Assembly: GCF_003313385.1 (NCBI RefSeq)
Contig: NZ_QMHN01000005.1
Span: 34,643-98,642 of the forward strand
Length of the DNA stretch: 64,000 nt
Origin: Pedobacter chitinilyticus
GTDB lineage: Bacteria; Bacteroidota; Bacteroidia; Sphingobacteriales; Sphingobacteriaceae
Reading direction: 5' to 3'
The position numbers and the translations under genes are program-made. Positions 1 through 8,411 of the stretch are shown here, one piece after another (the stretch's first letter is position 1; each line of letters starts with the position of its first letter). Under the pieces are notes generated by a model. That model was given only the letters and a program-made list of their open reading frames with translations, had not been told where the DNA came from and searched no databases.

Positions 1-161
1 ATGGTCATGAAGCTCATTTTGCATGAACCGCAACTGCCCAATAATTTCACTTTTACAATGTTTTCAGGAGTAATTTCTTCAATAGCCACATTTCCCCCAT
101 CAGCTATCAAATAAGGTCTGATAGTTTCCAAAGCTTGCTCTACTCGTGCTGTTAAATCCAT
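1..161 (-). CDS. NifU-like (NFU domain) Fe-S scaffold protein, 3' part outside window
   Basis: Reading the minus strand from the ATG at 159-161 gives 53 codons that run off the window edge. The peptide begins MDLTARVEQALETIRPYL, contains ADGGNV, and ends with GSCGSCKMS. The CxxC within a conserved GSCGSC context is the cluster-binding motif of the NFU (NifU C-terminal) domain, which holds and transfers a [4Fe-4S] cluster in the cytoplasm. NFU proteins of this type are about 80-100 residues, so a third or more is missing here. It lies 35 bp downstream of the Mrp-type ATPase gene on the same strand, another Fe-S protein family, which supports a common transcript. The start is certain; the C-terminus is unseen. 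Confidence 0.85.
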   Translation of the reverse strand, partial: MDLTARVEQALETIRPYLIADGGNVAIEEITPENIVKVKLLGSCGSCKMSFMT

Positions 162-196
162 GTTTAATTATTTTAAAGTATAAAAATAGTAAAAAT

Positions 197-1276
197 TTAG
201 CAATTAGCCATTAGCTGTACATTGTTGATAGAAATTTGCTGGGCAATTTTGCCTGCAATTTCCTTAAAGGCTAAGGCTTGAGGATGACTGGTTTCCAAAG
301 CAATTGGTCTGCCTTTATCACCTGCCTCAGTAATGCTCTGCACCAATGGAATTTCACCCAAAAACGGAACTTTAAAGTGTTTTGCTAGTTCTTTACCGCC
401 ATCTTTTCCAAAGATATAATATTTGTTTTCAGGCAGTTCCTCTGGGGTAAAATAAGCCATATTCTCAATTACTCCCAATACAGGAATATTAATGCCTGGC
501 ATTCCAAACATGGCCAACCCTTTTCTGGTATCGGCAAGTGCCACTTGCTGTGGAGTAGTTACAATTACAGCACCCGCAATTGGAAAGCTTTGGCTGATGG
601 TTATATGGATATCGCCTGTGCCTGGAGGAAGATCGACCAACAGATAATCTAATTCGCCCCAATCAGCATCATTGAAAAGCTGCTTGATGGCATTGGAAGC
701 CATTGGCCCACGCCATGGCACTGGTTGGTCAGGATCAGAAAAAAAGCCCAATGAAAGCAACTTGATGCCATATTTCTCAATGGGAAGAATTAAAGTTTTG
801 CCATCGGCGGTTTCTTTAGCGCTTGGTTTTGCCCCCACTAAATCAAACATGATAGGCACCGAAGGGCCATAAATATCGGCATCAATTAAACCTACTTTTG
901 CCCCATCGGCAGCCAAGGTAACGGCCAAGTTGCTAGAAACGGTAGATTTTCCAACACCTCCTTTTCCCGAAGAAATCAAAACAATATTTTTAATGGCTTT
1001 CAGTTGGCTAGTATCAACTGGTTTAGTTACTCTTGAAGTAATGTTGATCTCTATTTCAGCAGCTGCGTCTACAAAATGCTTAACGGCGTTGATGCAGGCA
1101 TTCCTCAGCATGTCTTTTAATGGACAAGCTGGAGTGGTTAATTCAAGCGTGAAAGCGACTTTTTTGTCTTCAATTTTAACATCCTTAATCATCTTTAAAG
1201 TCACCAGGTCTTTTTTCAAATCTGGGTCTTCAACATGGCTAAGTGCCGCTAAAACTTTTTCCTCGGTAATTATCAT
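197..1276 (-). CDS. mrp: Mrp/NBP35-family P-loop ATPase (Fe-S cluster carrier)
   Basis: 359 residues. The N-terminal ~85 residues form a MIP18/DUF59 domain (VEDPDLKKDLVTL, then TTPACPLKDM). The ATPase follows, with the deviant P-loop GKGGVGKST at 104-112, the switch region DADIYGPSVP and DLPPGTGD. The Mrp/ApbC family carries or inserts Fe-S clusters in the cytoplasm. The C-terminal CxxC that ligates the bridging cluster in E. coli ApbC is not seen: after ENMAYF the sequence reads TPEELPENKYYIFG with no cysteine. I believe this is common in Bacteroidota Mrp proteins, but it makes a classical bridging cluster unlikely. The NFU-domain gene 35 bp downstream fits a role in Fe-S maturation. Family certain, exact role inferred. 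Confidence 0.9.
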   Translation of the reverse strand: MIITEEKVLAALSHVEDPDLKKDLVTLKMIKDVKIEDKKVAFTLELTTPACPLKDMLRNACINAVKHFVDAAAEIEINITSRVTKPVDTSQLKAIKNIVLISSGKGGVGKSTVSSNLAVTLAADGAKVGLIDADIYGPSVPIMFDLVGAKPSAKETADGKTLILPIEKYGIKLLSLGFFSDPDQPVPWRGPMASNAIKQLFNDADWGELDYLLVDLPPGTGDIHITISQSFPIAGAVIVTTPQQVALADTRKGLAMFGMPGINIPVLGVIENMAYFTPEELPENKYYIFGKDGGKELAKHFKVPFLGEIPLVQSITEAGDKGRPIALETSHPQALAFKEIAGKIAQQISINNVQLMANC

Positions 1277-1490
1277 CCTTCAAAATTACTAAAACATTAG
1301 CTATAAATAATTTTGTATCTAGCTTTTTGTTGTATTTTTAACACGAAATGAGACGTAACAGACATTACTCCGCAAGGGGCCAAGTTTTGTGACGAAAATC
1401 CTGTGTCAGATAAGAAAACAATCCATATTCGCACATGAAAATAAACATTTGTGTTAAGCGTTTGTTAAAGCAGTAATTTCGAGGAGGTTT

Positions 1491-3656
1491 ATGCAATTGC
1501 CCCAAATTAAGATACCGAAAAAATACCTGAAAATTGGCGCCTGGGTACTAGGCATATTTGCGTTGTTGTTAGTGGCTGGTGGAGCTGTGGCATATGGCAA
1601 AAGAGAAGCACTATTAAATAAAATGGTAGCGAAAGCTATTGCCAAAGCCGAAAAAGACTATAACCTTTCGGTAAAGATTGGGGAATACGGCTTTAGTGGA
1701 CTAAGCAAAGTGCATATGAGCAATATTTCCGTAGTGCCCAAAGATCGCGATACGCTAACCACTATCAAAGATATGACCATTGGCGTGAAGATTTTTCCCT
1801 TGTTGTTTGGTGATGTAAAGCTTTCGGAAGTTAACCTTAATGATGGTAATCTGAATGTAGTAATGCGTGACACGCTGACTAATATCGATTTCATCTTGAA
1901 AAGGAAGAAAAAAGATAGTACCACCGCCAAAAGTAAGGTTGATTTGAGTGAATTGGCTAGTAATCTACTGAATCAGGTTTTCTATAAAATACCTGATGAC
2001 ATGGAGATCAAGAACTTTATGATGCAGTTGAATGACAACGATACCGCATCTGTAAAATTTTTAACCACTACCGCAACCATTGATGGAGGTGAACTAAAAT
2101 CTACGATTAAGGTGAACGATACGGCTGCCGTTTGGCATATCAACGGAAACCTTGATCCTAGTGACAAGCAATTGGATGTGATGCTTTTTGCTGATGGGAA
2201 GAAAGTAGAATTGCCCTATTTAGAAAATAAACTGCACACCAAAATCAATTTTGATACGGTTAAAACGCAGATGAAGGATGCTAGTTTTAGTGGCGGCGAT
2301 TATAAAATTTCAGGTTCATGGGCCATTAAAAACTTATTGATTAATCAGCCTCGAATTTCTGCGGATGATATTATTGTGCCTGATGCCCGCATAGAAGCAG
2401 ACATGCTGATTGGAGAGAACTTTGTTTGTTTGGATAGTACATCGACGGTTTATTTGAGAGATGCTTACGTGCATCCTTACCTAAAATACACCCTGTCTCC
2501 CAATAAAATCTACGAAATGAAGCTGACGGCACAGGAGCAGGATGCCCAAGCTATTTTCGATTCGTTTCCTTTGGGATTGTTCGAATCTTTAGATGGCATC
2601 AAAGTACAAGGCAAGCTGAAATATAGTTTAGACTTTTATTTAGATACGGCTGTTCCCGATAGTGTGAGGTTTAATTCGACCCTAACTCCCAGCAATTTTA
2701 AGGTGCTACATTTTGGTAAAACCGATTTGCAGAAAATCAATTCGGATTTTATTTACACGCCTTATGAATACGGCAAGCCCATGCGTAACATCACCATTGG
2801 CCCATCAAACCCTAATTTTACAAGGCTCGACGATATTTCTCCCAACTTTAAAAATGCGCTGTTAACAGCCGAAGATCCTTCTTTTTATCGCCATAAAGGA
2901 TTTGTAGAAGAATCAATCCGTAAATCAATTGCTGTAAACTTTAAGGAAAAGAAATTTAAGCGAGGTGGCAGTACCATTTCTATGCAATTGGTAAAAAATG
3001 TGTTCTTAAGCAGAAAGAAAACGTTGGTACGTAAAGCCGAGGAAATTTTAATTGTTTGGTTGATCGAAAACAACCACTTGGTGAGTAAGTCTCGCATGTT
3101 GGAGGTTTACTTTAACATCATTGAAATGGGCAATAACGTGTACGGCATTGGAGAAGCATCGAGGCATTATTTTGCCAAAAGTCCGTCTGAATTAACATTA
3201 GGCGAAGGAATTTTCTTGGCCAATATTGTGCCTAAGCCAAAAGCGGCTTTGTACAAATTCATGAGTAACGGCACATTGAAAGGCTATTTGCTGCCTTATT
3301 TTAGATATATCGGTAATATCATGGCCAGAAGAGGTTTAGCTCCAGCAGACACTACAGGTTACGGTTTTTACGACGTGCGATTACGTGAAGGTTTGAGACA
3401 ATATCTGGCACCAGATTCTACTACTTTGGATACTAACTCGGTGGATATTGGAGAAGATGATATGATGACACCAGAAGGCATGCAGGATAAATCGAAGAGC
3501 TTGTTTGACCGTTTATTTGGTGGCTCTTCTAAAAAGGAAAAGGATACGGTTAAAGTAAAACCTGCCGTTGATACCGTAAAAACACGTAAACAATTAAGGC
3601 AAGAACGCCGTGAAGAGCGTAGAAGAAAAAGAGAACAAGAAAAAAATGGAAACTAG
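1491..3656 (+). CDS. AsmA-like/GT51 membrane-anchored peptidoglycan transglycosylase
   Basis: 721 residues. One N-terminal membrane helix (about 15-35, rich in L/A/V/G) is followed by a long beta-rich periplasmic region of about 400 residues resembling AsmA-type proteins, then a GT51 transglycosylase domain (about 440-610). The GT51 signatures are TAEDPSFYRHKG (catalytic Glu about residue 461), KRGGSTISMQLVKN and RKAEEI, which would polymerise lipid II glycan strands. No transpeptidase SxxK/SxN/KTG domain follows; the protein ends in a Lys/Arg/Glu-rich tail. The ATG at 1491 is preceded by GAGGAGG, an unusually good Shine-Dalgarno for this phylum. The 3' end overlaps the hpt start by 11 bp, suggesting translational coupling. 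Monofunctional GT51 proteins such as MtgA are far shorter, so the large N-terminal domain is the odd part. Confidence 0.82.
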   Translation: MQLPQIKIPKKYLKIGAWVLGIFALLLVAGGAVAYGKREALLNKMVAKAIAKAEKDYNLSVKIGEYGFSGLSKVHMSNISVVPKDRDTLTTIKDMTIGVKIFPLLFGDVKLSEVNLNDGNLNVVMRDTLTNIDFILKRKKKDSTTAKSKVDLSELASNLLNQVFYKIPDDMEIKNFMMQLNDNDTASVKFLTTTATIDGGELKSTIKVNDTAAVWHINGNLDPSDKQLDVMLFADGKKVELPYLENKLHTKINFDTVKTQMKDASFSGGDYKISGSWAIKNLLINQPRISADDIIVPDARIEADMLIGENFVCLDSTSTVYLRDAYVHPYLKYTLSPNKIYEMKLTAQEQDAQAIFDSFPLGLFESLDGIKVQGKLKYSLDFYLDTAVPDSVRFNSTLTPSNFKVLHFGKTDLQKINSDFIYTPYEYGKPMRNITIGPSNPNFTRLDDISPNFKNALLTAEDPSFYRHKGFVEESIRKSIAVNFKEKKFKRGGSTISMQLVKNVFLSRKKTLVRKAEEILIVWLIENNHLVSKSRMLEVYFNIIEMGNNVYGIGEASRHYFAKSPSELTLGEGIFLANIVPKPKAALYKFMSNGTLKGYLLPYFRYIGNIMARRGLAPADTTGYGFYDVRLREGLRQYLAPDSTTLDTNSVDIGEDDMMTPEGMQDKSKSLFDRLFGGSSKKEKDTVKVKPAVDTVKTRKQLRQERREERRRKREQEKNGN

Positions 3657-4185
3657 GGTAACTGTTCACCAAAAGGAATTTGAACTCTTGTTAGAAGAGG
3701 ATACCATTGCCAAGCGCATTCGCTTAATGGCGATACAGCTTAATGTAGACTACGAAGACAAAAATCCTGTTTTTATAGGCGTGCTAAATGGCAGCTTTCT
3801 TTTCATCGCCGATCTGATGAAAGAGGTTGATTTGCTTTGCGAAACAGAATTTATCAAGGTGGCCTCTTATCATGGAACGGGCAGCACTGGCAGTGTTAAA
3901 GATGCCTTGGGCATGCCCGCTAATTTGAAAGGCCGACATTTGATTATTGTGGAGGATATTATTGATAGCGGCCTTACCATGAAATATATTCTCTCTAAAA
4001 TTAAGGAGCAGGAGCCTGCTTCTGTGGCCATTTGTACTTTACTTTTTAAACCAGATGCCTTGAAAGAACCTTTGGAGGCTTTGAATTATATTGGCTTTGA
4101 AATACCCAACGAATTTGTAGTGGGCTACGGCTTGGATTACGATGGCTTAGGTAGAAACTTGAACCATATTTATAGAGCGATTTAA
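3646..4185 (+). CDS. hpt: Hypoxanthine phosphoribosyltransferase
   Basis: 180 residues from the ATG at 3646. A longer in-frame reading from 3610 only adds residues lying inside the previous gene. The PRPP-binding motif IIVEDIIDSGLTMKYIL and the early VFIGVLNGSFLFIADL are typical of HGPRT-type enzymes, which convert hypoxanthine or guanine plus PRPP to IMP or GMP in purine salvage. Length matches bacterial Hpt (about 175-180). It overlaps the transglycosylase gene by 11 bp and is followed by a strong terminator at 4210-4246, so it closes a two-gene unit. The pairing with a cell wall gene has no obvious functional meaning. Confidence 0.93.
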   Translation: METRVTVHQKEFELLLEEDTIAKRIRLMAIQLNVDYEDKNPVFIGVLNGSFLFIADLMKEVDLLCETEFIKVASYHGTGSTGSVKDALGMPANLKGRHLIIVEDIIDSGLTMKYILSKIKEQEPASVAICTLLFKPDALKEPLEALNYIGFEIPNEFVVGYGLDYDGLGRNLNHIYRAI

Positions 4186-4209
4186 GTTTTAGAAGGCACT
4201 GATAATATA

Positions 4210-4246
4210 AACCTTGCAGGTTTCAAAAAAACTGCGAGGTTTTTTT
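4210..4246 (+). terminator. Rho-independent terminator after hpt
   Basis: AACCTTGCAG and CTGCGAGGTT pair with one mismatch around a short A-rich loop and are followed by a run of Ts. It begins 24 bp after the hpt stop codon. Confidence 0.85.
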
Positions 4247-4388
4247 GCGAGTACAACAAAAAGTATTTCTATTTCAATAAGATTTAGATTGCAAAATCCT
4301 GGGCGTCAGAATAAAAGATAAAACGTACAATTGGGCAAAAAATTGATAAATTTTTACGAGTTTTGCAGCATAACAAAAGCTAAGTTAA

Positions 4389-5048
4389 ATGACCATACAT
4401 AAAGAAGGATATACTTCCATTGCCCTTACGGTGCTTTTTATTTTTATCATTAATGCCGTTGTTGAATACCGTTTTGCCGACGTTTTTATATTGAGATGGT
4501 TTATCTATATCTTTTCATTTGCTTTGTTCATCACGGTACTTCAGTTTTTCAGAAATCCAAAACGTACTTTTACCAATGGCGAAAATTTAATTATTTGCCC
4601 TGCTGACGGTAAAGTGGTAGTAATTGAAGAGACTGAAGAAGGCGAGTATTTTAAGGATAAACGTTTACAAGTTTCTATCTTCATGTCGCCCGTGAATGTG
4701 CACATTAATCGTAACCCAATTTCAGGAGTGGTAAAGTTTTTCAAATATCACCCAGGGAAATACCTAGCGGCATGGAATCCAAAATCGAGTACCGAAAACG
4801 AGCGTACCACAGTTGTGGTAGAGCATAAAAATGGCTCTCCAGTATTGTATCGTCAAATTGCAGGAGCTTTGGCTCGTCGTATTGTTTGGTATGTAAAAGA
4901 AGGTGATCAAGTAGTTCAAAATGAACAATTTGGATTTATCAAATTTGGTTCAAGGGTTGACATCTTTTTGCCTTTGGGTACAAAAGTGAATTTAGAGCTC
5001 AACCAAGTGGTTAAAGGCGGGATTACCGTGCTTGGAGAACTGAGCTAA
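4389..5048 (+). CDS. psd: Phosphatidylserine decarboxylase proenzyme, short (PSD-A) type
   Basis: 219 residues. Two N-terminal membrane segments (about 9-27 and 33-53) are followed by NPKRT, PADGKVV, FMSPVNVHINRNP and KFGSRVDIFLP near the C-terminus. The serine of FGSR (residue 188) is the expected self-cleavage site that becomes the pyruvoyl cofactor. The enzyme decarboxylates phosphatidylserine to phosphatidylethanolamine at the inner membrane. Length fits the short PSD-A subfamily rather than the roughly 320-residue E. coli type. It is monocistronic: terminators lie before (4210-4246) and after (5082-5107). Confidence 0.92.
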   Translation: MTIHKEGYTSIALTVLFIFIINAVVEYRFADVFILRWFIYIFSFALFITVLQFFRNPKRTFTNGENLIICPADGKVVVIEETEEGEYFKDKRLQVSIFMSPVNVHINRNPISGVVKFFKYHPGKYLAAWNPKSSTENERTTVVVEHKNGSPVLYRQIAGALARRIVWYVKEGDQVVQNEQFGFIKFGSRVDIFLPLGTKVNLELNQVVKGGITVLGELS

Positions 5049-5081
5049 TATTAAGTAGACCTTAAAATTCAGAAATATGAA

Positions 5082-5107
5082 AGTCTCGCACACGCGGGAC
5101 TTTTTTT
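5082..5107 (+). terminator. Rho-independent terminator after psd
   Basis: AGTCTCGC-ACAC-GCGGGACT, a stem with one G-T pair, runs directly into seven Ts. Confidence 0.85.
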
Positions 5108-5164
5108 ATGGCATTTTTTGAGAAGGAAGGCCTGAGTTTTATAGCGCATGTAACATGGCTATTT

Positions 5165-5250
5165 CGTCATTGCGAGGCACGAAGCAATCTTAAAGCGATA
5201 GTTTGTTTTTAATCTAGCGATAGTTGTAGGATTCGTGCCTCGCAATGGCG
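5165..5250. repeat. Inverted-repeat intergenic element (dispersed repeat candidate)
   Basis: Two 19-bp arms, CGTCATTGCGAGGCACGAA (5165-5183) and TTCGTGCCTCGCAATGGCG (5232-5250), are reverse complements except for one base. They flank about 48 bp that itself holds two GCGATAGTT copies. I remember similar TCATTGCGAGGCACGAAGCAATCT sequences as multicopy intergenic repeats in many bacterial genomes, including Bacteroidota; that is recollection, not a search. No transposase is nearby, so a non-autonomous palindromic element fits best. The rest of the 336-bp gap between psd and the MscS gene holds only the two terminators. Confidence 0.7.
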
Positions 5251-5322
5251 AGTTAAGGTATAGAGAGGTTTACCTTATCTTATACAATGTCTTTAGTTAA
5301 ATAAACTGAATGACAGGTTAGC

Positions 5323-5351
5323 AAAAAGCCCCGCACGTGCGAGGCTTTTTT
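5323..5351. terminator. Bidirectional terminator
   Basis: AAAAAGCC-C-CGCACGTGCG-A-GGCTTTTT is a near-perfect dyad with T runs on both strands. It serves the minus-strand MscS gene ending at 5385. Confidence 0.85.
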
Positions 5352-5384
5352 AATTGCTTTACAAATTATTTTAAGGATTAAAAC

Positions 5385-6524
5385 CTATTTTTCTTCTTTG
5401 TGAGTGGCCTCGCCTACAGTACGTTGAGTTGGATAAGCAAACTCAGAACCATTTTTTGCAACAATTTCAATGATGCTGAAATTCACTTGCTCTTTGATTT
5501 TGATCAGGTCTAGGTCCTTTTTCATGGGCACTAGATAAATCACTTGCACGTTCAAAGATGAATCGCCAAAGGAATCCAAAGCTACGGTGCTGTCTGTGAT
5601 TCCTGGATGTTCCTTTAAGTATTTTTCAATTTCAGAGATAATCTTTTTGATGTTCTCAGAACTGGTTTCGTAGGTAAGTCCGATGTCAAACTTCACCCTA
5701 CGGGCATTTCTCATGGTGAGATTTTCCAACACACCATCTATCATAGAACGGTTGGGAATCACGTAGGTCGTTTTGTCGGTACTGCGTAATACGGTACTTC
5801 TAAAGCCCACTCGCTCAATAGTGCCTTCAATGCCATCAACCCTTACCACGTCGCCCACAGTAAAAGGTTTGTCCATAAAAATAAGGAACGAGCCCAATAG
5901 GTTTTCCAAACTTTCTTTGGCGGCCATGGCAATAGCAATACCACCAATTCCCAAACCTGTAATTAAGCTTACGGCATTTACCTCAAATACGTATCCCAAT
6001 AACACAAAAAAGCCAATAAAAGCTACAATAAACTTTAGTAGTTCCTTAATAAAGGGTACCAGCTGGTCATCGGCTTTGTTTTTTGTATTGGCCGCTCTTA
6101 CTAAAAGTACATGGGCGATAAAATCGATGATCCTTAAAACAATCCAAAAAACGGAAAGAATAATGAGGAAAAGGAAAATTTTATCTACAAACTCACCAAT
6201 AGTAAAAGCTTGATTAACCTTTACCTTGTCTATGGTCTTTTTGTAATTGAAAAAGGTAACATCCAAAGGATGCTTTAGCTGGTTAATGGCAACGTAAAGG
6301 GTAGATACACTGATGAAAAACTCAATTGGCTTTAGCAATAAAGCAATAAAAGTTTCAGAATTTACTTGGTCAGCAAATTTTTTGAACAATTTAAAGATTA
6401 ACTGACTAAGGATGCGTGATACGATCCTTTTAAAAAGTAATCCGATAAGAATAATGGCGGCAACAATAATATATTGCTTGATGGTGTTGCCCCAAAAAAT
6501 TTGTTCAAAAAAACTGACTTCCAT
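5385..6524 (-). CDS. MscS-family mechanosensitive ion channel
   Basis: 379 residues with four predicted membrane segments (about 16-32, 62-82, 115-140, 162-182). A glycine/alanine-rich pore helix follows (ITGLGIGGIAIAMAAKESLE, about 188-207), then the beta domain with DKPFTVGDVVRVDGIEGTIE and VIPNRSMIDGVLENL. These are hallmarks of the MscS pore-lining helix and cytoplasmic cage. Such channels open under membrane tension and release solutes during hypo-osmotic shock; some family members have other gating or cargo. Its start lies 3 bp after the stop of the amino acid dehydrogenase gene on the same strand, so the two are very likely co-transcribed. A link between glutamate pools and osmotic release is conceivable but only an inference. 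Confidence 0.9.
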   Translation of the reverse strand: MEVSFFEQIFWGNTIKQYIIVAAIILIGLLFKRIVSRILSQLIFKLFKKFADQVNSETFIALLLKPIEFFISVSTLYVAINQLKHPLDVTFFNYKKTIDKVKVNQAFTIGEFVDKIFLFLIILSVFWIVLRIIDFIAHVLLVRAANTKNKADDQLVPFIKELLKFIVAFIGFFVLLGYVFEVNAVSLITGLGIGGIAIAMAAKESLENLLGSFLIFMDKPFTVGDVVRVDGIEGTIERVGFRSTVLRSTDKTTYVIPNRSMIDGVLENLTMRNARRVKFDIGLTYETSSENIKKIISEIEKYLKEHPGITDSTVALDSFGDSSLNVQVIYLVPMKKDLDLIKIKEQVNFSIIEIVAKNGSEFAYPTQRTVGEATHKEEK

Positions 6525-6527
6525 TCT

Positions 6528-7754
6528 TTATACTAATTGTTTTAACGCGATTTCAAAAGCGGTGCTCGATAAATTTGTTTTTTTATCAGAGGTTTGATGT
6601 ACAGCAACAAGTGCATTTTTAATGATGTTAGATGCATCGGTAAAGATCGCATCGTCACTCATTTCAACATTGCGTTGCATTAAATAGGCAAATACCCTAG
6701 CCATGCCGCAGTTGGCAATAAAATCAGGGATGATCGCTAAGTGGTTGTCCGCATGCTCCATAATGCTACCAAAGAAAATTTCCTGGTCGGCAAAAGGCAC
6801 GTTAGCACCGCAGGCAATTACTTCCATGCCAACGGCAATCATTTGGTCTACCTCATTTTGTTTTACCAGTCTCGAAGCTGCGGCTGGAACGAAAATCTCA
6901 GCACCCATACTCCAAATTTTTTCATTGGCTTCTTCAAAAGAAATCAGCTGATCTGAAACCAAGGTATTATTTACCCGGTTATTAAACAGGTCGGATACTT
7001 CTTGCTCACTAAAGCCTTCTGGGTTAATTAATCCGCCTACACGGTCAATAATGCCTACAACTTTAACGCCTTGTTGCGACAGGTAGTATCCTGCAGCAGC
7101 AGCTACGTTGCCCCATCCTTGGATAATGGCTCTTTTACCTTTGATATTACCGCCCCAAATTTCATAAAAATGACGGATAGACTCTGATACACCGTAACCG
7201 GTAATCATATCTGCTACTTTATACTTTCTCTTAATATCTGGGGTATAGGTTAAGTCCTCTAATACTTTGGAAACGCCATAACGTAATTGTCCAATTTGGT
7301 GAATACGTTCGTTTTCTCTGGCTTGGTAGTGGCCGTTGATAACACCTTCCTGCGGATGCCAGAGTCCATACCCTTCGGTAATTGGGATTACTTCGTGTAT
7401 CTCGTCAATATTTAAGTCGCCACCAGTACCATAATAGCTCTTAAGCAAAGGCATCACTGCCTTATACCAGCGTTCCAAAACTTCTTTTTTGCGAGGATCA
7501 GCAGGATCAAAGTTAATTCCCGATTTTGCGCCACCAATAGGAGGACCAGAAACAGTAAATTTCACTTCCATCGTTTTTGCAAGAGATTCTACTTCGTGTT
7601 TGTCTAATCCTTTACGCATTCTTGTGCCGCCACCTGCTGCGCCGCCGCGTAATGAATTAATGACCACCCAACCTTCAGCTTCCGATTCTTTGTCTTTCCA
7701 TTCAAAAACAATCTCTGGCTGTTTCTCTTCGTACTTTTTTAAAAGATCTTTCAT
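6528..7754 (-). CDS. Glu/Leu/Phe/Val dehydrogenase family protein
   Basis: 408 residues. Signatures are GGAAGGGTRMRKG near residue 40, the catalytic-lysine motif GPPIGGAKSGINFDP (Lys77), TGGDLNIDE and a Rossmann segment IIQGWGNVAAAAGYYLSQQG. The family interconverts an L-amino acid with its 2-oxo acid and ammonia using NAD(P). Most family members read GGAKGG at the catalytic loop; here it is GGAKSG. Length suits either glutamate or branched-chain specificity and I cannot assign the substrate by eye. It is the first gene of a two-gene unit with the MscS channel. A TATCTTTG box lies on the minus strand about 90 bp upstream, near 7846-7853, without a clear -33 partner. Confidence 0.88.
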   Translation of the reverse strand: MKDLLKKYEEKQPEIVFEWKDKESEAEGWVVINSLRGGAAGGGTRMRKGLDKHEVESLAKTMEVKFTVSGPPIGGAKSGINFDPADPRKKEVLERWYKAVMPLLKSYYGTGGDLNIDEIHEVIPITEGYGLWHPQEGVINGHYQARENERIHQIGQLRYGVSKVLEDLTYTPDIKRKYKVADMITGYGVSESIRHFYEIWGGNIKGKRAIIQGWGNVAAAAGYYLSQQGVKVVGIIDRVGGLINPEGFSEQEVSDLFNNRVNNTLVSDQLISFEEANEKIWSMGAEIFVPAAASRLVKQNEVDQMIAVGMEVIACGANVPFADQEIFFGSIMEHADNHLAIIPDFIANCGMARVFAYLMQRNVEMSDDAIFTDASNIIKNALVAVHQTSDKKTNLSSTAFEIALKQLV

Positions 7755-7858
7755 TTATTCATGTGTGTTGAGACAATGGCTAGGTTTTCATCAACCCATA
7801 GGCTTAAATGTGGCTAAGCCATTATCAGATTTTTATTTGGTTGCGCAAAGATATAAAC

Positions 7859-7893
7859 AAAAAAACCTCCACGAATATTCCGTGAAGGTTTTA
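7859..7893 (-). terminator. Terminator after rplS (dyad with T runs on both strands)
   Basis: On the minus strand AAAACCTTCACGG-AATATT-CGTGGAGGTTTTTTT forms a strong stem-loop with a T tract, 20 bp beyond the rplS stop codon. Confidence 0.85.
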
Positions 7894-7913
7894 ATACTTT
7901 TATAATAAATCTA

Positions 7914-8261
7914 TTATTTTCTTAAAGATTTGATACGAGCTGCTTTACCAGTTAGGCTACGTAAATAGAACAATTTAGCTCTACGTACTTTACCATAGCT
8001 GTTCACTTCTACTTTCTCGATGTTTGGAGAATTAAAAGGGAAAATACGCTCTACACCAACACCGTTGCTGATTTTACGAACAGTGAAAGTTTCATTAGCG
8101 CCATTGCTGTTACGCTGAATAACAACGCCTTGGTAAATTTGAACACGTTCTTTGTTACCTTCGCGAATTTTATAATGAACACTTACAGTATCTCCTGATT
8201 TGAAAGTAGGAACTTCTTTTTTAGTGATTGCCTGTTCTTCTACAAATTTTACTAAATCCAT
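7914..8261 (-). CDS. rplS: 50S ribosomal protein L19
   Basis: 115 residues, the usual L19 length. Conserved features are FKSGDTVSVHYKI, GVVIQRNSNGANETFTVRKI, GVGVERIFPFNSP and KVRRAKLFYLR. L19 sits at the 30S-50S interface. The gene follows trmD on the same strand after a 150-bp AT-rich gap, keeping the ancestral trmD-rplS order. The gap is long enough to hold its own promoter (TAATATTG at about 8311-8318 on the minus strand is one mismatch from the phylum -7 element). A strong terminator follows. Confidence 0.97.
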   Translation of the reverse strand: MDLVKFVEEQAITKKEVPTFKSGDTVSVHYKIREGNKERVQIYQGVVIQRNSNGANETFTVRKISNGVGVERIFPFNSPNIEKVEVNSYGKVRRAKLFYLRSLTGKAARIKSLRK

Positions 8262-8411
8262 GATTTTAAGCTATTAAGCCGATATTTATGTTGTTTAAAA
8301 TCGGACTGCAATATTAGGAATTATTTTTTAAAAATAAAAGTGAATTTTAAAAATTTTTGATGATTTGTAAATTGGATAATTCGCTAAGGATCAAATTCCC
8401 CAATTAGCATC

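Noticed and set aside
930..1292. 120-codon open frame on the plus strand opposite the Mrp ATPase gene
   Set aside because: It is a mirror frame of a clearly conserved gene; the peptide has no family pattern.
3610..3645. Extended hpt start upstream of 3646
   Set aside because: It lies in the 3' end of the preceding gene and encodes a Lys/Glu run; the ATG at 3646 gives the normal Hpt N-terminus.
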